Source: WHSM01 sp050701635 (lineage in GTDB: Bacteria > Actinomycetota > Actinomycetes > Mycobacteriales > Micromonosporaceae). From it: 15,658 nucleotides of DNA. A program made the position numbers and the translations under genes. The stretch covers positions 1-15,658 of the forward strand of contig JBOGDF010000098.1 of NCBI GenBank assembly GCA_050701635.1. The letters run 5' to 3'. The notes below the pieces were generated by a model. That model made no database searches. It worked only from the letters and a program-made list of their open reading frames with translations, and was not told the DNA's origin. Each line of letters begins with the position of its first letter. Positions within the stretch are counted from its first letter, which is position 1. This document shows, in pieces, positions 5,314 through 13,210 of this stretch.

Positions 5314-7533
5314 GTGAAGAGAACTCGGGACCGAGGTGTCATCGCGAATCTCGCGATGCTGCTGGTGTGGGGGTTGGCCGCGGGTGTGGCGGTCGCGGCG
5401 GCGGCGTTCCCCGCGGTGGCGGTGGCCGGCCTGAGCGCCAAGTATGGTGCCGACTCCTTCGAGGAGCTCCCGAGTGAGCTCAAGCTCCGCCCGCTGGCAC
5501 AACGCAGCGAGGTGTACGCCGCCGACAAGAAGACCCTGATCACGGCGTTCTACGACGAGAACCGCAAGTACGTCTCGCTGGACCAGATCTCGCCGGTGAT
5601 GATCGACGCCATGGTGGCCGCCGAGGACCAGCGGTTCTACGAGCACCACGGGGTGGACCTGAAGGGCATCCTGCGCGCCATGGTCGCCAACCACCAGGCC
5701 GGCGAGGTGGAGCAGGGCGCTTCCACGCTCACCATGCAGTACGTACGCCAGGCGCTGGTCTACTCCGCCACCACCCCCGCGGAGGTACGCCGCGCCACCG
5801 AGGACACCGCCGGGCGCAAGCTGCGTGAGATCCGGTATGCGGTGCAGCTCGAGAAGGAGCTGTCCAAGGACGAGATCCTGGAGCGCTACCTCAACATCGC
5901 GTACTACGGGCACCGGGCGTACGGGATCGCGGCGGCCGCCCAGGTCTACTTCTCGAAGGGCCCGAAGGACCTCGCGCCGCAGCAGGCCGCGCTGCTCGCC
6001 GGACTGGTGCGCGCACCCTCGCTGTACGACCCCGCGGTGAACCAGAAGTCCGGCGCGCTGGAGCGGCGCAACTGGGTGCTCGAGCAGATGGCGAAGGTGA
6101 AGTTCCTGTCGCCGGCGGAGGCGACGAAGGCCGCGAAGGCGCCGATCGGGCTGAAGCTGAAGTCGATCCCCAACGACTGCGTCGCCGCGAAACGCAACGA
6201 CTGGGGCTTCTTCTGCGACTTCTTCCTCAACTGGTGGCGGTCGAAGAAGGAGTTCGGCACCACCGTCTCCGAACGCGAGAATCTGCTCCGCCGCGGCGGC
6301 TTCAAGATCGTGACGTCGCTGGATCCGAAGATCCAGGCGTCGGCGTACAAACACGTCATCGAGAACCATCCGAAGCACAGCAAGTACGCGCTGGGCGCGG
6401 TGTTCATCGAGCCCGGTACCGGCAAGATCCGGGCGATGGCGGTCAACCGTACGTACAGCAACAGCAACAAGCACAACGCGCTGCACAGCAACCCGGCGCT
6501 GCGCGCGCGGAAGATCAAGTCCACGTACCCGAACACCTCGGTAGCGTTGCTCGGCGGCGGTGACGCGTCGGGCTACCAGGCCGGGTCGACCATGAAGTGG
6601 TTCACCATGCTGGCCGCGCTGGAGCGGGGCATGAAGCTGGACCACCAGTTCTACGCACCGGGTCGCTACACCACCCGGTTCATCATCGAGCCGGGCGGTC
6701 CGGCCGCCTGCGGCAACCGGTGGTGCCCGAAGAACGCCAGCAAGGGGATGAACGGCGTACGGGACATGTACACCGGCTTCGGGATGTCGGTGAACACGTA
6801 CTTCGCGCAGCTGGTGGAGAAGACCGGGCCGACCGCGGCGGTACGGATGGCCGAGCGGCTCGGGCTGCGCTGGCGTACCAAGACCGACCAGGATCTCGCC
6901 AAGCACCCGGAGGGCTGGGGCGCGTTCACGCTGGGCGCTCCCGACACCACGCCGCTGGAGATGGCGAACGCGTACGCCACCGCGGCCTCGGGCGGCATCT
7001 ACTGCGATCCGCTGCCGATCGAGACGATCACCGGCCGGGACGGCAAGCCGGTCAAGCCGCCGCACCAGTGCAAGCGTGTGATCAGTAAGGACGTTGCCTG
7101 GGCGGCCACCGACGCGGCGCGCTGCCCGGTAGGGGAGAAGCCGGTCCGGGGCAGCTGCGGCAGCTGGGGTACGGCGACCCGGGTCAGCGGCATCGTGCCC
7201 GGTCCGGTGGCCGGCAAGACCGGTACCACCGACTCCAACCGGGCCGCCTGGTTCATCGGGTACAACCGGCAGCTCGCGGGCGGGGCGTTCATGGCCGATC
7301 CGGACTACCGGCTCACCGACGTGCCGTACAACTGGACGAGGTATCCGGCGTCGGTGGTGGCGTACACCCTGAAGGACTTCATGAAGGGCAAGAAGCCGAT
7401 CAACTTCGGCATGCCGTCGGCCGGAATCTCCTCCGGTGGCGCCCGCGCCAAGGAGCCGGCGAAGAAGCCGGACGACAAGAAGAAGAAACCCGGCGCGACC
7501 GAGCCCGCGCGTCCGCCCCGGCGCGGCGACTGA
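5314..7533 (+). CDS. class A penicillin-binding protein (bifunctional transglycosylase/transpeptidase)
   Basis: A 739-residue PonA-type enzyme that polymerises glycan strands and cross-links stem peptides outside the membrane. A short cytoplasmic N-terminus is followed by one membrane segment (about 9-41). The GT51 domain has AAEDQRFYEHHG with catalytic Glu104, GASTLTMQ (135-142) and ERYLNIAYYG (190-199). The transpeptidase domain has STMK (Ser425 nucleophile), SVN (492-494) and KTGT (635-638). The tail beyond about residue 710 is Lys/Pro-rich and low in complexity. Several cysteine pairs in the exported part may form disulfides. The GTG start has AGGAG 8 nt upstream (5301-5305). The gene stands alone, 220 bp after ngcG, and converges on proA with only 19 bp between stops. 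All catalytic motifs are intact; which paralogue it is cannot be said from the window. Confidence 0.95.
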   Translation: MKRTRDRGVIANLAMLLVWGLAAGVAVAAAAFPAVAVAGLSAKYGADSFEELPSELKLRPLAQRSEVYAADKKTLITAFYDENRKYVSLDQISPVMIDAMVAAEDQRFYEHHGVDLKGILRAMVANHQAGEVEQGASTLTMQYVRQALVYSATTPAEVRRATEDTAGRKLREIRYAVQLEKELSKDEILERYLNIAYYGHRAYGIAAAAQVYFSKGPKDLAPQQAALLAGLVRAPSLYDPAVNQKSGALERRNWVLEQMAKVKFLSPAEATKAAKAPIGLKLKSIPNDCVAAKRNDWGFFCDFFLNWWRSKKEFGTTVSERENLLRRGGFKIVTSLDPKIQASAYKHVIENHPKHSKYALGAVFIEPGTGKIRAMAVNRTYSNSNKHNALHSNPALRARKIKSTYPNTSVALLGGGDASGYQAGSTMKWFTMLAALERGMKLDHQFYAPGRYTTRFIIEPGGPAACGNRWCPKNASKGMNGVRDMYTGFGMSVNTYFAQLVEKTGPTAAVRMAERLGLRWRTKTDQDLAKHPEGWGAFTLGAPDTTPLEMANAYATAASGGIYCDPLPIETITGRDGKPVKPPHQCKRVISKDVAWAATDAARCPVGEKPVRGSCGSWGTATRVSGIVPGPVAGKTGTTDSNRAAWFIGYNRQLAGGAFMADPDYRLTDVPYNWTRYPASVVAYTLKDFMKGKKPINFGMPSAGISSGGARAKEPAKKPDDKKKKPGATEPARPPRRGD

Positions 7534-7539
7534 CCTGCG

Positions 7540-7554
7540 AGCCGGCCACCGGCT
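7540..7554. terminator. small hairpin between convergent PBP and proA ends
   Basis: AGCCGG (7540-7545) and CCGGCT (7549-7554) form a 6-bp stem with a CCA loop in the 19-bp convergent gap, overlapping the first two bases of the proA stop codon. There is no T-run. It is the only candidate for a shared bidirectional terminator here. Confidence 0.3.
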
Positions 7555-8821
7555 ACGGGCGGGTCTGACCTTCGCCGGTGACCACGTACTTGGTCGAGGT
7601 CAGCTCCGGCAGCCCCATCGGGCCGCGGGCGTGCAGTTTCTGGGTGGAGATGCCGATCTCGGCGCCGAAGCCGAACTGCTCCCCGTCGGTGAACGCCGTC
7701 GACGCGTTCACCATCACCGCCGCGGCGTCCACCTCGGCGGCGAACCGCCGGGCGGCGGCCTGCGAGTCGGTGACGATGGCTTCGGAGTGGCCGCTGCCGT
7801 ACCGGCGGATGTGGTCGATCGCGGCGTCGAGGTCGGGGACTTCGGCCACGGCGATGTCCAGGGAGAGGTACTCCGTACCCCAGTCCTCGTCGGTCGCCGG
7901 CACCACCGCGACGCCCGCGGCGGCGGCGTGACCGGCGACGGCCGGGTCGGCGTGCAGGCGTACCCCCGCCTCGGCGAGCGCGGGAAGCGCCAGCGCGCAG
8001 AACTCCTCCGCCACCTCGGAGTGGATCAGCAGGCTCTCGGCCGCGTTGCACACCGACGGCCGGCGGGTCTTCGCGTTCAGCACGATGGAGACCGCCATCG
8101 GCAGGTCGGCGGCGGCGTCGACGTACACGTGACAGTTGCCGACCCCGGTCTCGATCACCGGGACCGTGGACTCCTCCACCACCGAGCGGATCAACCCGGC
8201 ACCGCCGCGCGGCACCAGCAGGTCGACCAGCCCCCGCGCGCGCATCAGCTCCTTGACCGAATCCCGGGACTCCGACGGCAGCAGCTGCACCACGTCCGCC
8301 GGCAACCCGGACGTTTCGGCCGCCTCCCGCAGCACCGCCACGATCGCGGCGTTGGACTCCCGCGCCGACGACGAACCTCGCAGCAGCACGGCGTTGCCCG
8401 CCTTCAGGCACAGCCCGGTGGCGTCGGCGGTGACGTTGGGGCGGGCCTCGTAGATGATGCCGACCACGCCGAACGGGACGCGTACCTGCCGCAGCTGCAG
8501 CCCGTTGGGCAGCGTCGAGCCGCGTACCACCTCGCCGACCGGGTCAGGCAGCGCCGCGACCTGGCGCAGCCCGTCGGCCATCCCGGCGATCCGGGATTCG
8601 CTGAGGCTGAGCCGGTCGATCAGCGCGTCGGTCAGGCCACCGGCGCGGCCCCGCTCGACGTCGGCGGCGTTGCCGTCCAGGATCCGCGGCGCCTGCGCGA
8701 CCAGCGCGTCGGCCATCGCGTACAGGGTGGTGTCCTTGGCGGCCCGGCTCGCCACGGCGAGCGTGAGGGCGGCCTGCCGGGCCCGGCGGGCGGCAGCGGT
8801 CACGGTGGTGGTCTCGGCCAT
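7553..8821 (-). CDS. proA: gamma-glutamyl phosphate reductase
   Basis: A 422-residue cytoplasmic aldehyde-dehydrogenase-fold enzyme. It reduces gamma-glutamyl phosphate with NADPH to glutamate-5-semialdehyde, the second step of proline synthesis. Diagnostic stretches are VRVPFGVVGIIYEARPNVT (113-131), KAGNAVLLRGS (140-150), LVPRGGAGLI (202-211), VIETGVGNCHVYVD (222-235) and KTRRPSVCNAAE (251-262) with catalytic Cys258. The C-terminal FGFGAEIGISTQKLHARGPMG is also typical. The length is normal and no key residue is missing. It follows proB after 41 nt, as in many bacteria. The start ATG at 8821 lacks a clear ribosome site; a TAGGCT box six bases upstream could allow leaderless initiation. Confidence 0.97.
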   Translation of the reverse strand: MAETTTVTAAARRARQAALTLAVASRAAKDTTLYAMADALVAQAPRILDGNAADVERGRAGGLTDALIDRLSLSESRIAGMADGLRQVAALPDPVGEVVRGSTLPNGLQLRQVRVPFGVVGIIYEARPNVTADATGLCLKAGNAVLLRGSSSARESNAAIVAVLREAAETSGLPADVVQLLPSESRDSVKELMRARGLVDLLVPRGGAGLIRSVVEESTVPVIETGVGNCHVYVDAAADLPMAVSIVLNAKTRRPSVCNAAESLLIHSEVAEEFCALALPALAEAGVRLHADPAVAGHAAAAGVAVVPATDEDWGTEYLSLDIAVAEVPDLDAAIDHIRRYGSGHSEAIVTDSQAAARRFAAEVDAAAVMVNASTAFTDGEQFGFGAEIGISTQKLHARGPMGLPELTSTKYVVTGEGQTRP

Positions 8822-8827
8822 GCCGAA

Positions 8828-8833
8828 AGCCTA
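8828..8833 (-). promoter_or_regulatory. possible internal -10 box for proA
   Basis: On the reverse strand TAGGCT is followed by six bases (TTCGGC) and then the proA ATG. That spacing would place the transcript start at the start codon. No -35 is evident, and proB reads into proA anyway, so this is tentative. Confidence 0.25.
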
Positions 8834-8862
8834 TCGGGGGGTACGCCGCGCCTACCGTTCAG

Positions 8863-9987
8863 CTACGGCAGCAGCACCAGATCGTCGCGGTGTACGACCT
8901 CCCGCTCGTACCCCAGCCCCAGCTCGGCGGCGATGTCGCTGGTACGCCGTCCGAGCAGCCCGGGCAGCTCCGTGGCGTCGTAGTTGACCAGGCCGCGCGC
9001 CACCGGCTGCCCGTCCGGGTCCACCAGGTCGACCGGGTCCCCGGCGGTGAAGATGCCGTCCACGCCGGTGATGCCGGCGGGCAGCAGCGAGAGCCGGCGA
9101 TCCACCACGGCGCGTACCGCCCCGGGGTCGAGGTGCAGCCGGCCCCGCGGGGTGGTGGCGTGCGCCAGCCACAGCAGCCGCTTGCGGGGCCGGTGCCCGC
9201 GGGCGTGGAAGTACGTACCGACCGGCTCCCCGGCCAGCGCGGCGCCGGCCTGCTCCGCCGAGGTGAGCACCACCGGTACGCCCGACACCGTGGCGATCCG
9301 CGCCGACTCCACCTTGGTGACCATGCCGCCGGTGCCGATCCCGGATCGAGCCTTGCCGAGCTGGATATCGCCGAGCGCGGAGACGTCGGGGACCTCGGCG
9401 ATCCGGGTCACCCCGGGGCGGCGCGGGTCGCCGTCGTACAGCGCGTCCACATCGGACAGCAGCACCAGCAGGTCGGCGTGCACCAGCACCGCCACCAGCG
9501 CGGCCAGCCGGTCGTTGTCGCCGAACCGGATCTCGTCGGTGGCGACCGTGTCGTTCTCGTTCACCACCGGTACGGCGCCCAGGTCGAGCAGCTTGCGCAG
9601 CGTCCGGTACGCGTTGCGGTAGTGCGTACGCCGGGTCACGTCGTCCACGGTGAGCAGCACCTGTCCGGCCGGCAGATCGTACCGGGCGAAGGATTCGGTG
9701 TAGCGATGCACCAGCAGCCCCTGCCCGACGCTGGCCGCGGCCTGCTGGGTGGCCAGGTCCCGGGGCCGGTGGCGCAGCCCGAGCGGCGCCAGCCCGGCGG
9801 CGATCGCGCCGGAGGACACCAGCACCACGTCGGCGCCGGTGGCACGCCGCGCGGCGAGTGCGTCCACGAGGGTGTCGAGCCGCGCTCCGTCCAGCCCGCC
9901 CGCCGCTGAGCTCAGCGACGAGGAGCCGATCTTCACCACCACGCAGCGCGCGTCGAGCACCCGCTGGCGTAGCGCTCCGGCGCTCAC
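8863..9987 (-). CDS. proB: glutamate 5-kinase
   Basis: A 374-residue cytoplasmic enzyme that phosphorylates glutamate with ATP to start proline synthesis. The amino-acid-kinase domain (about 12-262) shows VVKIGSSSL (17-25), DVVLVSSGAIAAG (53-65), NENDTVATDEIRFGDNDRLA (143-162), LLSDVDALYDGDP (176-188) and GIGTGGMVTKVESA (216-229). A C-terminal PUA domain (about 280-374) includes GITGVDGIFTAGDPVDL. Such two-domain enzymes are usually feedback-inhibited by proline. The GTG at 9987 is chosen because it overlaps the upstream hydrolase stop as GTGA and gives the normal family length; the open frame further upstream lies antiparallel to nothing conserved and overlaps the hydrolase. A weak GAGG precedes it. 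Upstream of proB one often finds obg; here it is an alpha/beta hydrolase. Confidence 0.96.
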   Translation of the reverse strand: MSAGALRQRVLDARCVVVKIGSSSLSSAAGGLDGARLDTLVDALAARRATGADVVLVSSGAIAAGLAPLGLRHRPRDLATQQAAASVGQGLLVHRYTESFARYDLPAGQVLLTVDDVTRRTHYRNAYRTLRKLLDLGAVPVVNENDTVATDEIRFGDNDRLAALVAVLVHADLLVLLSDVDALYDGDPRRPGVTRIAEVPDVSALGDIQLGKARSGIGTGGMVTKVESARIATVSGVPVVLTSAEQAGAALAGEPVGTYFHARGHRPRKRLLWLAHATTPRGRLHLDPGAVRAVVDRRLSLLPAGITGVDGIFTAGDPVDLVDPDGQPVARGLVNYDATELPGLLGRRTSDIAAELGLGYEREVVHRDDLVLLP

Positions 9988-11093
9988 CGCGCCTCGGGAG
10001 ACGACGCGCCCGGCGCTGCAGGCCCTGGCGGTACGGCCGGCTGCGACGCCGGGGGTGGGGCTGGCGCCGGCGCGAAGTGCAGGTCCAGCCAGGTGGACAT
10101 CTCCTCGTACACCTGCTTGCGGACCGGACCGGCGGACAGCACCAGGTCGTGCACCGCGCCGTCGATCCGGCAGATGGTGACCCGGGGACCCAGCGCCACC
10201 GACCAGCGGGCGATCTGCTCGACATTCAGCACGCCGTCGGTCCGCCGCAGCAGTGGCCCTCCCTGGCCGCGAGGAATGCTGCGCGTAGAGCACATCACGA
10301 GCACCGGACACTGGATCTGCAGGCCGGCGTGGAGTCTGCGCTGGCCTCGCAGGATCGCCCGGAGCCAGCCGGCCCGCTTCGGGAAGCCGGTGAGGGGTTT
10401 GACCGTCACGTCGAAGTCCCATTCGCCGTGGTGGTCGCGGTGCAGGCTGCGCCCGTAGCCGTCGCTGACCGCCATCGGGATGATGGTCTGGGGTCGTACC
10501 CGCCCGACGATCCCCAGCAGCGGCTTGGCCAGCAGGCGCAGCGGCAGGGGGTCTGCGATGTCGAACCACGGGCTGTTGAGCAGCAACGCGTCGATCGCGC
10601 CGTCGGCGGGCCGCAGGTGCCGCAGCTCGTGCGCCCACAGCGCCGCGATCAGTCCGCCGGTGGAGTGGCCGTTGACCGCCACCCGGGTGGCGCCGGAGGC
10701 CCGGATGATCCGCATCGCGGCGTCGAGCTCGACGAAGTAGTCGCGCAGGTCGGTGACGAAGTTGGGGACGTGGTGCGGCCGCAGTGAACGGCCGTAGCGG
10801 CGTAGGTCGACGGCGTAGAAGTCGATGCCCTGCTCGGCGAAGTAGTCGGCCAGCTCGGTCTGGAAGAAGTAGTCGGAGAAGCCGTGCACGTACAGCACGG
10901 CCCGCCCGTCGGGGTGCAGCGCCCGGCGGCGTATCAGAGTGGCGGTCAGGCTGCCGTCCGCCTCCGCGGGCAGCGGGATGGCGCGGACCTGGTACTCCTC
11001 GCCGAGCGCGTCAGGTCGCCACGGATCCGGTACGGCCGGGTCCGCGGCCGCCTGCCCCGCCGGGTCCGCGGCGGGTACGGGGAGCTCGGTCAC
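9984..11093 (-). CDS. alpha/beta hydrolase (serine hydrolase, lysophospholipase/monoacylglycerol lipase-like)
   Basis: A 369-residue soluble alpha/beta-hydrolase with no signal peptide. It shows the oxyanion region VLYVHGFSDYFF (66-77), the nucleophile elbow VNGHSTGGL (140-148, Ser144) and a late histidine in DGAVHDLVLS (His315). The catalytic acid is probably near TDGVLNV (285-291). This arrangement resembles S33 serine hydrolases and monoglyceride lipases; the substrate is unknown. The C-terminus (about 341-369) is Pro/Ala-rich and probably disordered. The stop overlaps the proB GTG by four bases (GTGA), so the two are probably cotranslated, though no functional link to proline is known. 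GTG 11093 is the best start: AAGGGG abuts it with no spacer, which suggests leaderless or weak initiation. A longer upstream frame is rejected because it runs antisense through the HTH-Mop gene. Confidence 0.85.
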   Translation of the reverse strand: MTELPVPAADPAGQAAADPAVPDPWRPDALGEEYQVRAIPLPAEADGSLTATLIRRRALHPDGRAVLYVHGFSDYFFQTELADYFAEQGIDFYAVDLRRYGRSLRPHHVPNFVTDLRDYFVELDAAMRIIRASGATRVAVNGHSTGGLIAALWAHELRHLRPADGAIDALLLNSPWFDIADPLPLRLLAKPLLGIVGRVRPQTIIPMAVSDGYGRSLHRDHHGEWDFDVTVKPLTGFPKRAGWLRAILRGQRRLHAGLQIQCPVLVMCSTRSIPRGQGGPLLRRTDGVLNVEQIARWSVALGPRVTICRIDGAVHDLVLSAGPVRKQVYEEMSTWLDLHFAPAPAPPPASQPAVPPGPAAPGASSPEAR

Positions 11094-11192
11094 CCCCTTA
11101 GTGTGCCGCGTACCCGGGTCACACCGGCACCAACATTCCGTGAGAGCTGCGCGAAGGGTTGGCGCGTCGCGCGCAGCGCACCGCGTCTGCGG

Positions 11193-11201
11193 TGATAATC
11201 T
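11193..11201 (+). promoter_or_regulatory. extended -10 promoter, probably leaderless, of the mod operon
   Basis: TGATAATCT combines a TG extension with a TANNNT hexamer (TAATCT, 11196-11201). The ATG lies seven bases after the hexamer, at 11209, which is where transcription would start. No ribosome site precedes the ATG. No matching -35 is seen, as is common for extended -10 promoters. Confidence 0.5.
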
Positions 11202-11208
11202 GCAGAGC

Positions 11209-11610
11209 ATGCCGCAGTTGAGGACGAGTGAAGCGGGCCGGTTGCTCGGTGTCAGCGATGACACAGTGCGCCGCTGGGTGGATTCCGGGAAGTTGACCGC
11301 CTCCCGCGACGAGGTCGGGCGGGTCGTTGTCGAGGGGAGTGAGCTGGCCCGGTTCGCGCAGGCCAGCGCCACCGCCCCGGAGCTGGGCAGCACCACCGAG
11401 GAGTCGGCGCGCAACCGGTTCACCGGGCTGGTCACCCGGGTGCTCAAGGACGGCGTGATGGCGCAGGTGGAGATGCAGGCCGGGCCGTTCCGGGTGGTCT
11501 CGCTGATGAGCCGGGAAGCCGCCGAGGAGCTCGAGCTGGAGCCGGGCGTGGTGACCGTGGCGTCGGTGAAGTCGACCCAGGTGGTGGTGGAGCGGGTCCG
11601 GGCCCGATGA
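11209..11610 (+). CDS. HTH (MerR/BldC-like) and molybdopterin-binding Mop/TOBE domain protein, putative mod regulator
   Basis: A 133-residue protein with two parts. The N-terminal excisionase/MerR-type helix-turn-helix LRTSEAGRLLGVSDDTVRRW (4-23) continues to SELARFA (44-50). The C-terminal molybdate-binding Mop domain (about 69-130) begins NRFTGLVTRVLKDGVMAQVE and includes SREAAEELELEPGVVTVASV. Mop domains bind molybdate or tungstate, so the protein likely senses intracellular molybdate and controls the operon, in the role ModE plays elsewhere but with a different DNA-binding domain. It is the first gene, and its stop overlaps modA as ATGA. An in-frame upstream extension from 10939 is rejected because it crosses the hydrolase on the opposite strand and lacks a ribosome site. 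The regulatory role is inferred from domains and position. Confidence 0.85.
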   Translation: MPQLRTSEAGRLLGVSDDTVRRWVDSGKLTASRDEVGRVVVEGSELARFAQASATAPELGSTTEESARNRFTGLVTRVLKDGVMAQVEMQAGPFRVVSLMSREAAEELELEPGVVTVASVKSTQVVVERVRAR

Positions 11611-12401
11611 TCCGGCTCGGCGTCGCCGCGGCCGGCCTGCTGCTGGCCGTCTCCGGCTGCGGAAACCCTTCCGCCGGTACGCCCGGCGCGCCGACCGAGC
11701 TGACGGTGTTCGCCGCCGCCTCACTGACCGACGTGTTCACCGAGCTGGGCGAGCAGTACGAGGAGCGGCACCGCGACGTCAGTGTGACCTTCTCCTTCGG
11801 GTCCAGCGCCACCCTGGCGCAGCAGCTGGTGCGAGGCGCACCCGCGGACGTGTACGCCGCCGCCAGCCCGGCCCCCATGCGCACCGTCACGGACGCGGGG
11901 CTGGCCGACGCCGGTCCGCCGGTGTTCGCGCGCAACCGGCTCCAGATCGCGGTGCCGGCCGGCAATCCCGGCGGGGTGCGTACGCTCGCCGACCTGGCCC
12001 GTCCGGAGCTGACGGTGGCGCTGTGCGCGGTACGGGTGCCGTGCGGGGCGGCGTCGGCGACGGTGCTGCGGGCCGCCGGGCTGAAGGTCACCCCGGACAC
12101 GTACGAGAAGGACGTGAAGGCGGCGCTGACCAAGGTGATGCTGGGCGAGGTCGACGCCGCGCTCGTCTACCGCACCGACGTACTCGCCGCGGGCGGGGCG
12201 GGCGCGGGTGGAGCGGTGTCGCGGGCCGGCGCGACGGTCGAGGGCATCGACGTCCCGGAGGCGGCGCGCGCGGTCAACGACTACCCGATCACCGTGCTCG
12301 CCGACGCGCCGCATCCCGGCCCGGCGGGCGACTTCGTGGCGTACGTACGGTCGCCGGCCGGGCGTACGGCGCTGGCGGAGGCGGGTTTCGAGCTGCCGTG
12401 A
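11607..12401 (+). CDS. modA: molybdate ABC transporter substrate-binding lipoprotein
   Basis: A 264-residue binding protein with a lipoprotein signal peptide: hydrophobic core about residues 3-15 and lipobox AVSGC with Cys18. The mature protein starts with LTVFAAASLTDVFTELG (32-48), a hallmark of ModA, followed by FSFGSSATLAQQL, GAPADVYAAAS and RNRLQIAVP. Further support is VMLGEVDAALVYRTDV, which carries the tyrosine near the oxyanion site, and NDYPITVL. It captures molybdate (or tungstate) outside the membrane and delivers it to ModB. The ATG overlaps the upstream stop (ATGA) and its stop overlaps the modB GTG (GTGA), so translation is probably coupled throughout. The C-terminal half contains a Gly/Ala-rich insertion near AAGGAGAGG. 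Length and motifs are normal. Confidence 0.95.
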   Translation: MIRLGVAAAGLLLAVSGCGNPSAGTPGAPTELTVFAAASLTDVFTELGEQYEERHRDVSVTFSFGSSATLAQQLVRGAPADVYAAASPAPMRTVTDAGLADAGPPVFARNRLQIAVPAGNPGGVRTLADLARPELTVALCAVRVPCGAASATVLRAAGLKVTPDTYEKDVKAALTKVMLGEVDAALVYRTDVLAAGGAGAGGAVSRAGATVEGIDVPEAARAVNDYPITVLADAPHPGPAGDFVAYVRSPAGRTALAEAGFELP

Positions 12402-13210
12402 CGGCACGTTCGGACACACGAACACGGGGCCTGGGATCTCGGGTCCCGCTGGCGCTGGCGGTGCCGGCGGCGGTGGGGCTGGTGTTCCTGGTCGGTCCGC
12501 TGGTGGCGCTGCTGATCCGTACCCCCTGGGGGCGGTTGCCGGAGCTGCTGGCCGACCCGTTGGTGGCGCAGGCGCTGCGGTTGTCGCTGGTGGCGGCCAC
12601 GTTGGCGACCGTGCTGTGCGTGCTGGTCGGGGTGCCGCTGGCGTGGCTGCTGGCCCAGCCGGGGCTGCCCGGGCGCAGCGTGCTGCGCGCGGTGGTGACC
12701 GTGCCGCTGGTGCTGCCGCCGGTGGTGGGTGGGGTGGCGCTGCTGATGCTGCTGGGGCGGCGCGGGCTGTTGGGCGCGCCGCTGCTGGCGCTCACCGGGA
12801 TCACCATTCCGTTCAGCACCACCGCGGTGGTGCTCGCGGAGGCGTTCGTGGCGCTGCCGTTTCTGGTGCTCTCGGTGGAGGGGGCGCTGCGCTCCGCGGA
12901 CCGCCGGTACGAGGAGGCCGCCGCCACGCTGGGGGCGGACCGGCTGACGGTGTTCCGACGGGTGACGGTGCCGCTGGTGCTGCCCGGGATCGCGGCCGGC
13001 GCGGTGCTGGCGTGGGCCCGCGCGCTGGGGGAGTTCGGGGCGACGGTGACGTTCGCGGGGAGCTTCCCGGGGCGTACCCAGACCATGCCGGTAGCGGTGT
13101 ACCAGGCGCTGGAGACCAACCCCGAGGTCGCTCTGGCGCTCAGCACGGTGCTGCTGGCGGTGTCGGTACTGGTGCTGGGATTGCTGCGGGATCGATGGCT
13201 GACCCGGTGA
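12398..13210 (+). CDS. modB: molybdate ABC transporter permease
   Basis: A 270-residue membrane protein with about six hydrophobic segments, the first near residues 16-39. The ATPase-contact EAA loop is YEEAAATLGADRLTVFRRV (171-189), followed by VPLVLPG. The stretch RALGEFGATVTFAG (208-221) and the ending PGRTQTMPVAVYQALE are diagnostic of ModB. It forms the homodimeric membrane channel for molybdate. The GTG at 12398 overlaps the modA stop as GTGA; the longer open frame upstream lies inside modA in another frame and is rejected. The stop overlaps the beginning of modC. Confidence 0.95.
   Translation: MTARSDTRTRGLGSRVPLALAVPAAVGLVFLVGPLVALLIRTPWGRLPELLADPLVAQALRLSLVAATLATVLCVLVGVPLAWLLAQPGLPGRSVLRAVVTVPLVLPPVVGGVALLMLLGRRGLLGAPLLALTGITIPFSTTAVVLAEAFVALPFLVLSVEGALRSADRRYEEAAATLGADRLTVFRRVTVPLVLPGIAAGAVLAWARALGEFGATVTFAGSFPGRTQTMPVAVYQALETNPEVALALSTVLLAVSVLVLGLLRDRWLTR

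Noticed and set aside
5212..7065. 617-codon open frame on the reverse strand across the PBP gene
   Set aside because: No domain, compositionally biased, and fully antisense to a PBP with all catalytic motifs.
7436..8983. 515-codon forward open frame opposite proA
   Set aside because: Arg/Gly/His-rich shadow of proA, which is unambiguous on the reverse strand.
9988..10638. N-terminal extension of proB
   Set aside because: The frame is open but overlaps the hydrolase; GTG 9987 gives the normal 374 residues and a GTGA overlap.
11094..11447. N-terminal extension of the hydrolase
   Set aside because: It runs antisense through the HTH-Mop gene and has no hydrolase-like content.
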